Assembly (NCBI GenBank): GCA_051004675.1
Contig: JBPCKC010000012.1
Location: 1 to 64,000 of the forward strand
Direction: 5' to 3'
DNA: 64,000 nucleotides
Source of the DNA: JBDTSW01 sp051004675
GTDB taxonomy: Bacteria; Actinomycetota; Thermoleophilia; Solirubrobacterales; 70-9
The notes beneath the pieces were generated by a model, which worked only from the letters and a program-made list of their open reading frames with translations, made no database searches and had not been told where the DNA came from. How positions within the stretch are numbered: the stretch's first letter is position 1; each line of letters begins with the position of its first letter. Positions 56,054-64,000 of the stretch are shown here, in pieces. Both the position numbers and the translations under genes were made by a program.

Positions 56054-59000
56054 ATGGGAAGGAGCTTCCGGTGGATCGGGATGGCCGCGGCGGCTTTGAC
56101 GTGCTCGGCGGCGGTCCCGGGATCGGCATCGGCAGAGGTCCGCGCCGGCGCGACGGCGGTGGACGCGTCGTGGCACGTCGGCGCCTCGGCGGGCCAGTAC
56201 GCCTCGGACGGCAGCTTCGTCGACCCGGCCGCGGGCAACTACGACCCGACCGTGCACTCCTACCGGCGAGCGGCCTCCTACGGGATCCAGTCCCGCCTGA
56301 GCGTAAGGGCCATCGTGATCGAGGGCGATGACGGGACCCGCATCGCGATCCTCAAGAACGACCAGTACATCCCCCAGGACCTGGTGTACCGCCGGGCTGC
56401 GCAGCTCCTCGAGACGGAGGGGGAGTGCGGGATCGACGCCGAGCACCTCACGATGGCGAGCACGCACAACCATTCCTCGCCGATGTACTCGTCCTCCTCC
56501 TGGGGGGTGTGGGCGTTCCAGGACGTCTTCGACGTGCGGTTCTTCAATTACCTGGCCCGGCGCATGTTCCTGGCGGTGGAGCGAGCCTGCGAGGACCTCG
56601 TGCCGGTACGGATCGGCGCCTCGGTGGGGCAGTTCGACAAGACGCACCGCCACTCCTTCGGCGCCGCGATCGCCGACGACGGCACCCCCGCCGGCTACCC
56701 GCAGTCCAACGTGGATCACGACCTCACGGTCATCCGCTTCGACGACGTCACCGATCCGCAGGATCCGAGGCCGCTCGCCAACCTCGTCAACTTCAACCTG
56801 CACCCCGAGTTCCTCGATGGCAACGATCTGATCTCGGCCGACTACCTCGGCCCGCTCGAGCGAATGACCGACCGCGCGACCGGCGCGGTGACGATTTGGA
56901 CGCAGGGCGCGGTGGGGACCTCGGAACCGGAGCGCTCGACCTACCACTCGATCCACGAGCGACTCGAGTTCTCCCACAAGGACTACGCCCAGGCCGAGTA
57001 CGGGGCGCGCCTGATGTCGGACGCGATCGTGGGCGTGTGGGACGACGTCGCAGCGGGCACGCCGGAGGATCCGGCGCGCTTCGTTCCCTTCGGTACCGAT
57101 CCGGCGGTGGGGATGATCGACCGCTGGTATCCGGGCCCGCTCTCGCACCCCTACCCGGGGGTCTCGAACTGTCGAGCCGACTCCGGCCTCGCGGGCGACC
57201 CGCTGATCCCCGTCGTCGGCCTGCCCGACTGCCAGGGCGTGTTGCAGGGGCTGGGCTCGCTGAGCGACGAGCTCGGGCTGCCCGAGCCTCCCGACTCGCC
57301 CGTTCCCGGCATCGACCCGGGCCTCAGCACCGACGACTTCCAGGCGCTCGGGATCCCGGTGCCCGAGAACTACTCGGCACCGTCCTATACCGGCCTTCAG
57401 GAGGACATCGACGTCCACCTCCAGGGCATCCGGCTGGGGGATATCTTCCTCCCGGTTTGCTCGTGCGAGCAGTGGTTCGACCAGTCGGCCAACATCGAGA
57501 CACGGACCGACAAGGTGGCCGGCAACGAGCATCTGGGCTACGACTGGGGGGCCGAGTGCGACCCCCTCCCCGCCAACGAGTGGGCGTGCCCGAACCCACA
57601 CAACCCTTCTACCGACCTGGCGCCCGTGTCCGATCAGGAATACCGGCGCATGCGCGCTCAGGTGAACAACCCGGCGAACGGCTGGAACAACCTGGAGAAC
57701 GTGCTGAGCGCCGAGTCCGAGCCGACCGACACCACCCAGATCAAGGGCAACTACACGCACGACGACCGCTGCGGGCCGACCCCGCTGCACCCCGGCAACC
57801 AGCCCTGCGGCGTCGGGCAGGCCTCTGCCTCCGCGAACCTGGGCTACACGCTCACGGTGCCGATCGCGATGGCGAACGACTACAACGGCTACATCGCCAC
57901 CTATCGCGAGTACCAGCGTGGCGACCACTACCGCAAGGCCCTGACCGGCTGGGGCCCGCACTCCAGCGACTACATGGCGACCCGGCTCGTCTACCTGGGG
58001 CGCGAGCTGCGCAACGCCGGGGTGGCGCTCCCGCCCGACATGCTCACCGAGTCGCTGCTGGAGCCGAAGGTGGTGGCGGACCTGGCGGTGAACGACGCCC
58101 GTGCGCAGGCGCTGGGCGACACCGGCGGCGCCGCCATCGCGGCCTACGAGGCGGGCCTCCCCGATGACGGTGAGCCCGGCCCGGTGGCCCAACCGCAGGA
58201 CATCGAGCGCTTCGGTGCCGCTCTCTTCCGCTGGGACGGCGGCTCGAACTTCACCGACAACCCCGAGGTGCGGGTCGAGCGGGAGGTGGCCCCCGGTTCG
58301 TGGGAGCCCTACGCCGACCAGTCCGGCGAGCTGCCGGTTACTCTCAAGTTCCCCGAGGGGGCTGACACCCCCAGCTACCTCGAGGGCGGGCACCGATGGA
58401 GGTGGACCGCCCACTTCGAGGCATTCGTATCGCCCTTCGACACCGGCGAGCGCCCACGCGCCACACCGCCCGGCGACTACCGCTTCGTCGTCGATGGAAT
58501 GCGGCGCTCCGGCGGCCAGCCTGTTCCCTACCACCTGGAGTCCGAGACGTTCGGCGTCAGCCCGTGGAGCGGGATCACCGTTGAGGACTTCCGGCTCGAG
58601 CCGGATGGGACCATGAGCTTCCGGGTCGGCCCACGCTCGACCTACACCGTCGGCGGCCCGGACTCCGAGGTGCAGGTCCAGGGAGGCAGGGACCCGGCGG
58701 TCGAGGCCAAGATCGGGCCCGTGGACTACCCGGACACCTACGACTCGCCCGCGCGGTTCATCGACTACCGGCGCACGGCCTACCGCGACCCGCAGGCGCC
58801 CGCCGACCCCGGGCAGCTCGAGTGGTTCTGCTTCACCTGCACGTTCCGGCCCTGGGTGGACGCCGGCGACGCGGACGATGCCGAGGTGACGATCGTGCGC
58901 GAGTCCACCGGCGCCACCGAGCGCGTGCCGGCGACCCTCGAGGGCGGGCGCTGGGTGACCGATCGAGTGCTCGCGCCCGGCGAGTTGGCGGTGGTCGAGC

Positions 59001-59440
59001 GGGGCTCCGTCACCGACCCCCATGAGAACTTCAACGGGCAGGCCTCGAATGTGCTCAGCGGCGGGCCCGAGCCGCCGCCGCCCGGCAAGTGTGAGGTGCT
59101 GCGAACCGGGACGGGGGCGGACGATCTGATCGTGGGCGGCGACGCCTCGGAGCTCCTGCTGGGGCTGGACGGCGCGGATCGGATCAAGGGCCGTGGTGGC
59201 GACGACTGCCTTGCCGGCGGGCGCGGAACCGACCTGCTCCAGGGCGGAGCGGGTAACGACGTCCTCGACGGCGGGCTCCAACGCGACGTCCTGCGCGCCG
59301 GCGGCGGAAACGACCGCGTGCTCGCCAGCGGCTTCGGCAAGCGCGAGACCGTGCGCTGCGGACCGGGCACAGACCGGGCACGCATCGGCCGCTCGGACGA
59401 CGCCCGGGGCTGCGAGCGCGTGCGATACGGCCGCGGGTAG
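56054..59440 (+). CDS. Secreted neutral-ceramidase-like hydrolase with RTX-like C-terminus
   Basis: 1,128 residues. A signal peptide (AAAALTCSAAVPGSASA) is followed by a large region resembling neutral/alkaline ceramidases: 'RAIVIEGDDGTRIAILKNDQYIPQDLV', 'HLTMASTHNHSSPMYSSS' (zinc/serine region, cf. THTHSGP of ceramidases), 'VNFNLHPEFLDG'. A large insertion-rich middle with many Asp/Pro/Gly residues follows, then beta-sandwich-like sequence. The last ~110 residues are RTX-like nonapeptides (GGDASELLLGLDGADRI, GGAGNDVLDGG) and end in the CGPGTDRARIGRSDDARGCE motif. It probably hydrolyses an N-acyl lipid outside the cell and binds Ca2+; substrate unproven. Confidence 0.65.
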   Translation: MGRSFRWIGMAAAALTCSAAVPGSASAEVRAGATAVDASWHVGASAGQYASDGSFVDPAAGNYDPTVHSYRRAASYGIQSRLSVRAIVIEGDDGTRIAILKNDQYIPQDLVYRRAAQLLETEGECGIDAEHLTMASTHNHSSPMYSSSSWGVWAFQDVFDVRFFNYLARRMFLAVERACEDLVPVRIGASVGQFDKTHRHSFGAAIADDGTPAGYPQSNVDHDLTVIRFDDVTDPQDPRPLANLVNFNLHPEFLDGNDLISADYLGPLERMTDRATGAVTIWTQGAVGTSEPERSTYHSIHERLEFSHKDYAQAEYGARLMSDAIVGVWDDVAAGTPEDPARFVPFGTDPAVGMIDRWYPGPLSHPYPGVSNCRADSGLAGDPLIPVVGLPDCQGVLQGLGSLSDELGLPEPPDSPVPGIDPGLSTDDFQALGIPVPENYSAPSYTGLQEDIDVHLQGIRLGDIFLPVCSCEQWFDQSANIETRTDKVAGNEHLGYDWGAECDPLPANEWACPNPHNPSTDLAPVSDQEYRRMRAQVNNPANGWNNLENVLSAESEPTDTTQIKGNYTHDDRCGPTPLHPGNQPCGVGQASASANLGYTLTVPIAMANDYNGYIATYREYQRGDHYRKALTGWGPHSSDYMATRLVYLGRELRNAGVALPPDMLTESLLEPKVVADLAVNDARAQALGDTGGAAIAAYEAGLPDDGEPGPVAQPQDIERFGAALFRWDGGSNFTDNPEVRVEREVAPGSWEPYADQSGELPVTLKFPEGADTPSYLEGGHRWRWTAHFEAFVSPFDTGERPRATPPGDYRFVVDGMRRSGGQPVPYHLESETFGVSPWSGITVEDFRLEPDGTMSFRVGPRSTYTVGGPDSEVQVQGGRDPAVEAKIGPVDYPDTYDSPARFIDYRRTAYRDPQAPADPGQLEWFCFTCTFRPWVDAGDADDAEVTIVRESTGATERVPATLEGGRWVTDRVLAPGELAVVERGSVTDPHENFNGQASNVLSGGPEPPPPGKCEVLRTGTGADDLIVGGDASELLLGLDGADRIKGRGGDDCLAGGRGTDLLQGGAGNDVLDGGLQRDVLRAGGGNDRVLASGFGKRETVRCGPGTDRARIGRSDDARGCERVRYGRG

Positions 59441-59491
59441 GGCGAACGGGCATCCTGGCGGTTGGGCGACCGGCGCCTGACCGGCGCCTCC

Positions 59492-59527
59492 GGGGTCAGG
59501 CCCCTCGCGGGATCTGACCCCGCGTGT
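59492..59527 (+). repeat. Dispersed repeat copy upstream of proB
   Basis: GGGGTCAGGCCCC (59492-59504), then TCGCG, then GGATCTGACCCCGCGTGT, ending at the same CCCCGCGTGT boundary as the array before ctaG. Lies between the ceramidase-like gene and the proB -10. Confidence 0.8.
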
Positions 59528-59551
59528 GCAAGGGCCTCCCCCGGCGGTTCG

Positions 59552-59564
59552 TATCTTCTCTGTC
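59552..59564 (+). promoter_or_regulatory. Candidate leaderless -10 of proB
   Basis: TATCTT at 59552-59557, seven bases before the ATG at 59565; it fixes that start over the in-frame codon at 59526. Confidence 0.5.
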
Positions 59565-60653
59565 ATGACAGTGGTGGCAAAGCTGGGCTCCTCGATCGTC
59601 GCCGGCGAGGACGGCAAGCTGCGCGCGGACGTGCTCGACGGCGTCTGCGAGCAGGTGGGAGTGCTGCACGCCGCAGGCGAGAACGTGGCGCTCGTCACCT
59701 CGGGAGCCGTCGCGTGCGGCATGCGCGTGATGGGGCTGAGCGTCAGGCCCCGGGAGGTGGACGAGCTACAGGCCGCCTCGGCGGTGGGGCAGGGAACCCT
59801 CTTCCGCGCCTACGAGGAGCGCCTCGCGGCCCGCGACCTGCATGCCGCGCAGGTGCTCTTGACCTCGTTCGACATGTCGGCGCGGATGCACTATCTGAAC
59901 GCGCGCCAGACGCTGCGCCGCCTGATGGAGTGGCGCGCCGTCCCGGTGGTGAACGAGAACGACACGACCGCCACCGACGAGATCACCTTCGGCGACAACG
60001 ACTTCCTCTCCGCTCAGGTCGCGATCCTGCTCGGCGCGCGCCTGCTCGTGCTGCTCACCGACACGGCGGGCCTGCACACGGCCGATCCCGCCCTCGACCC
60101 CGGCGCCCAGCTCGTCCCGGAGGTAGACGACTTCGCGACCCTGACCACGTTTCAGATCGGGCAGCGCACCTCGGCCTTCGGATCGGGGGGGATGCGCAGC
60201 AAGGTCGCCGCGGCCGAGATGGCCAGCGCGGCCGGGATCCCCGTCGTGATCTGCGACGGGACCGCCCCCGGGACCCTGGCGGCCGCCGCGGCCGGTGAGG
60301 CGGTCGGGACGAGCTTTGTTGCGCATCCCGAGCGAACGCCCTCGTTCAAGCTCTGGCTGCGCTACGCGAAGCCCAGCCACGGGAAGGTGGTCGTCGATGC
60401 CGGCGCTGCCCGCGTGCTGCGCGAGCGCGGGTCGAGCCTGCTCCCCGTAGGGATCATCAGCGTCGAGGGCGAGTTCGCGGCCGGCGACGCCGTCGAGGTG
60501 GTGTCCGGCTCCGAGGTCGTGGGCAAGGGGATCTCCAACTACTCCGCGACCGAGCTCGACCGGATCAAGGGCCTGCGCTCCGAGCGCGTCCTCGAGCAGA
60601 TGCCCGACGCCGCCGAGGAGGCGGTCCACCGCGACCATTTCGTGCTGACGTAG
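59565..60653 (+). CDS. proB: Glutamate 5-kinase
   Basis: 362 residues, first step of proline synthesis (glutamate to glutamyl phosphate). Amino-acid kinase domain: 'VAKLGSSIV', 'LVTSGAVACGM', 'VPVVNENDTTATDEITFGDNDFLSAQVAILLGARLLVLLTDTAGLHTADP', 'FGSGGMRSKVAAAEMASAAGI'. A C-terminal PUA domain (about 280-355) is present, as in E. coli ProB; feedback inhibition by proline is likely. Upstream of proA. Confidence 0.95.
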   Translation: MTVVAKLGSSIVAGEDGKLRADVLDGVCEQVGVLHAAGENVALVTSGAVACGMRVMGLSVRPREVDELQAASAVGQGTLFRAYEERLAARDLHAAQVLLTSFDMSARMHYLNARQTLRRLMEWRAVPVVNENDTTATDEITFGDNDFLSAQVAILLGARLLVLLTDTAGLHTADPALDPGAQLVPEVDDFATLTTFQIGQRTSAFGSGGMRSKVAAAEMASAAGIPVVICDGTAPGTLAAAAAGEAVGTSFVAHPERTPSFKLWLRYAKPSHGKVVVDAGAARVLRERGSSLLPVGIISVEGEFAAGDAVEVVSGSEVVGKGISNYSATELDRIKGLRSERVLEQMPDAAEEAVHRDHFVLT

Positions 60654-60666
60654 TCACGCACGTCGT

Positions 60667-60679
60667 TACCCTTTCGGAG
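60667..60679 (+). promoter_or_regulatory. Candidate leaderless -10 of proA
   Basis: TACCCT at 60667-60672, seven bases before the GTG at 60680; a second promoter within the proB-proA-nadD-rsfS block. Confidence 0.4.
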
Positions 60680-61939
<1,260 letters not shown>

Positions 61940-61942
61940 CGG

Positions 61943-62542
61943 GTGGCCGTCGGAGTACTCGGTGGCGCTTTCAACCCACCGCACATCGGACATCTTGTGC
62001 TCGCCCAGGAGGCCGCCGCGCAGCTCGGCCTGAATCGCGTCGTCCTGGTGCCGACGGGCCGCGCGCCGCACAAGCGGATCGCCGACGACCCGGGCATCGG
62101 CACACGCCTCGAGCTGACCAGGGTGGCTGCGACGGAGAACGGGCTGCTTGAGGTCTCCGACTACGAGTGCGTGCGGGCGGGCGAGGATTCAGAGGCCTCC
62201 TACACCGTGCGCACCCTCGAGCACCTCAGCGAGCGCGGCGAGGATCTCTGCCTGCTGATGGGCGCCGACGTCGCCGCCCACCTCGAGGAGTGGCACGAGC
62301 CCCAGCGGGTGCTCGAACTGGCGCGGCTGGGGATCGCCTCGCGGCCGGGGACGGCGATCGACGAGGCCGAGGCGACGCTCGACCGGCTCGGCGCCGCCGA
62401 TCGGGCCGAGATCGTGCGGATGCCCGAGCTGGGCGTCTCGTCGACCCGGATCCGGCGACGGGTCGCCCAGGGGCGGCCCGTCCGCTACCTGGTCACCGAA
62501 GGGGTGCTCGCGATGGTCGAGGGGGAGGGGCTTTACCGGTGA
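61943..62542 (+). CDS. nadD: Nicotinate-nucleotide adenylyltransferase
   Basis: 199 residues. 'GVLGGAFNPPHIGHLVLAQEA' carries the HxGH-type adenylylation motif; 'VPTGRAPHKRIADDPGIGTRLEL', 'LCLLMGADVAAHLEEWHEP' and 'VSSTRIRRRVAQGRPVRYLVTEGVL' complete the family. It converts nicotinate mononucleotide to deamido-NAD. GTG start. Overlaps rsfS by four bases. Complements nadB at 13891 in NAD synthesis. Confidence 0.95.
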   Translation: MAVGVLGGAFNPPHIGHLVLAQEAAAQLGLNRVVLVPTGRAPHKRIADDPGIGTRLELTRVAATENGLLEVSDYECVRAGEDSEASYTVRTLEHLSERGEDLCLLMGADVAAHLEEWHEPQRVLELARLGIASRPGTAIDEAEATLDRLGAADRAEIVRMPELGVSSTRIRRRVAQGRPVRYLVTEGVLAMVEGEGLYR

Positions 62543-62931
62543 CGGGCGCCGACGAGCCGGCCCGCCAGGGCGCGGCTGAGGCCGAGCCGATCGCGTCGGA
62601 GGAGCTGGCGCGCCTGCTCGTGGGCATCGTCGACGACAAGCTCGGCGAGGACATGGTGGCCCTCGACGTGCGGTCGCTGGTGGGCTACACGGACGTCCTC
62701 CTGGTCTGCACCGCGCGCAACGAGCGCCAGGCGAAGGGGATCCACGACGAGGTCCGGGAGCGGATGAAGAAGGATCACGGCCTGCTGCCCGCCGCCGTGG
62801 AGGGGGAGGCCGAGGCGCGCTGGGTGCTGATGGACTACCTCGACTGCGTCCTGCACATCTTCGTGGCCGAGCTTCGCGAGCGCTACCGGCTCGAGGTCCT
62901 CTGGGGCGAGGCCCCGAAGCTCGAGCTATAG
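62539..62931 (+). CDS. rsfS: Ribosome silencing factor RsfS
   Basis: 130 residues; binds uL14 and blocks 30S-50S joining under nutrient limitation. Signature: 'LARLLVGIVDDKLGEDMVALDVRSLVGYTDVLLVCTARNERQAKGIHDEV', 'AEARWVLMDYLDCVLHIFVAELRERYRLEVLWGEAP'. GTG start overlapping nadD. The proB-proA-nadD-rsfS order is common in Actinobacteria. Confidence 0.93.
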   Translation: MTGADEPARQGAAEAEPIASEELARLLVGIVDDKLGEDMVALDVRSLVGYTDVLLVCTARNERQAKGIHDEVRERMKKDHGLLPAAVEGEAEARWVLMDYLDCVLHIFVAELRERYRLEVLWGEAPKLEL

Positions 62932-62942
62932 CCTCCGCCGCC
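62929..62942 (+). promoter_or_regulatory. Candidate leaderless -10 of the flavin monooxygenase gene
   Basis: TAGCCT at 62929-62934 overlaps the rsfS stop and lies eight bases before the GTG at 62943. Confidence 0.4.
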
Positions 62943-64000
62943 GTGGACAGGGTCTGTGTGATCGGGGCGGGCTCGTCGGGGATCGCGTCCTGCCAGGTGC
63001 TCGCCGAGCGCGGCATCTCCTTCGACTGCTTCGAGCGGGGCTCCGAGGTGGGCGGCAACTGGCGCTACCTCAACGACAACGGGATGTCCTCGGCGTACTC
63101 CTCGCTGCACATCAACACCTCACGGAGGCAGATGGAGTACGCGTCGTACCCGATGCCCGACGACTACCCCGATTACCCGCACCACACCCAGATCGCCGCC
63201 TACTTCGATGACTACGTCGACCACTTCTCCTTCCGCGACCGGATCAGCTTCAAGACAACGGTGACGAGCGTGGCGCCTGCCGCGGAAGGCGGTTGGGAGG
63301 TCCGTACCGACGACGGCGGGATGCGTCGCTACCGGGCGGTGCTGGTGGCGAACGGGCACCACTGGGAGCCGCGCTGGCCCGAGCCGCCGTTCCCGGGCTC
63401 CTTCGACGGCGTGCAGATGCACGCCCACGACTACCGCACGTCCGAGGGTTGCGAGGACCGCAACGTGCTGGTGCTGGGGATCGGCAACTCGGCCTGCGAC
63501 ATCGCGGTTGAGACCTCCCGGGTATCGAGCATGACCTACCTCGCGATGCGCCGGGGCGCGTACGTGATCCCCAAGTACCTGAACGGGCATCCCACCGACG
63601 AGCTGGGGGGCGGGCTGGCGAGTCGGCTGCCGCTCTGGGTGACCCGCGGCCTCTACGGGCGCGCGCTGCGGACGGCCGTGGGCGCCCCGACCGACCACGG
63701 CCTGCCGGAGCCCGACCACAAGCTCGCGGAGGCGCATCCGACGATCTCCTCGGACCTGCTGCCGCGCATCGGCCACGGGCGGATCACGGTGAAGCCCAAC
63801 ATCGAGCGGCTGGAGGGCTCGAGTGTGCGCTTCGCCGACGGCTCGGTGGAGGGCATCGAGGTGATCGTCTACTGCACGGGCTACAAGATCGTCTTCCCGT
63901 TCCTCTCCGACGATCTCGTCAGCGCCGCCGACAACCGGATCTCGCTCTACCGCAGGATGGTCGACCCCGACCACGAGGGCCTCTACTTCATCGGCCTGAT
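62943..64000 (+). CDS. Flavin-containing monooxygenase (runs off right edge)
   Basis: Partial, at least 352 codons. Start GTG; the frame continues to the window end. FAD motif VIGAGSSG at residues 6-13, second (NADPH) motif VLGIGNSACD, and the FMO identifying pattern F-x-G-x3-H-x3-Y in 'FDGVQMHAHDY'. The family oxidises soft N or S atoms, or does Baeyer-Villiger oxidation. The missing C-terminus prevents a finer call. Confidence 0.88.
   Translation, partial: MDRVCVIGAGSSGIASCQVLAERGISFDCFERGSEVGGNWRYLNDNGMSSAYSSLHINTSRRQMEYASYPMPDDYPDYPHHTQIAAYFDDYVDHFSFRDRISFKTTVTSVAPAAEGGWEVRTDDGGMRRYRAVLVANGHHWEPRWPEPPFPGSFDGVQMHAHDYRTSEGCEDRNVLVLGIGNSACDIAVETSRVSSMTYLAMRRGAYVIPKYLNGHPTDELGGGLASRLPLWVTRGLYGRALRTAVGAPTDHGLPEPDHKLAEAHPTISSDLLPRIGHGRITVKPNIERLEGSSVRFADGSVEGIEVIVYCTGYKIVFPFLSDDLVSAADNRISLYRRMVDPDHEGLYFIGL

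Noticed and set aside
56039..59722. 1,227-residue minus-strand open frame
   Set aside because: Antisense shadow of the ceramidase-like gene and its neighbours; no plausible N-terminus or domain.

Overview
The window is about 70% G+C by eye, densely packed, and has almost no intergenic space: no gene-free stretch exceeds 300 bases. It reads as a chromosome segment of an actinobacterium, most likely class Thermoleophilia (Solirubrobacterales-like). That placement is an inference from several things: a mycobacterial-type CysM/Mec pair, the Rng-bL21-bL27-Obg-ProB-ProA-NadD-RsfS gene order, secreted proteins with a C-terminal Cys-Gly-Pro-Gly-x-Asp ending, and pervasive leaderless-type promoters. 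I saw no rRNA, tRNA, prophage, insertion sequence or CRISPR array.

Layout. Positions 1-9.5 kb hold an amino-acid ABC binding lipoprotein, cysM-mec (cysteine synthesis), a DUF2007 protein, a degenerate peptidase-MA-like protein, a large secreted penicillin-acylase-family enzyme, a DUF1802/DUF1152 pair, and an ECF sigma factor with its zinc-finger anti-sigma. From 9.5-21 kb come hydantoinase/oxoprolinase subunits (hyuB, hyuA), a small zinc-motif protein, nadB, a histone-deacetylase-family hydrolase, a 1,210-residue coiled-coil protein ending in a helix-hairpin-helix domain, and a glycosyltransferase. From 21-31 kb: an orphan Flp-type pilin, rph-rdgB-CDF transporter, three small proteins, tldD-tldE, a DUF2283-like protein, an ECF sigma/Ogt pair, a small HTH protein with a palindromic promoter, lemA and a secreted protein.

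From 31-46 kb: corA, a CtaG-like protein, a membrane spermidine-synthase-like protein, a 46-residue protein coupled to tig, then clpP, two secreted paralogues, clpX, an aldo/keto reductase, valS-folC and small membrane/zinc-ribbon genes. From 45.7-63 kb: ndk-maf, the cell-elongation operon mreC-mreD-mrdA-rodA, rng-rplU-rpmA, obgE, a ceramidase-like secreted enzyme, proB-proA-nadD-rsfS. A flavin monooxygenase runs off the right edge.

Themes. (1) tig, clpP and clpX form a protein-quality-control block. (2) Over twenty genes have a TAnnnT hexamer ending 6-9 bases before the start codon, implying leaderless or near-leaderless transcription; genes with a leader show a Shine-Dalgarno instead. (3) At least three genes (clpX, folC, maf), and probably a fourth (DUF1152), can only keep their conserved N-termini if they start at CTG, usually as a CTGA overlap with the upstream stop. 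(4) A GGGGTCAGACCCC/GGGATCTGACCCC repeat occurs at three sites: as a 31-bp tandem array before ctaG, before proB, and in frame inside obgE. I did not find a clear-cut new multi-gene system. The best leads are the coiled-coil/HhH protein, the CTG starts, the repeat family, and the small HTH gene with its palindromic promoter.
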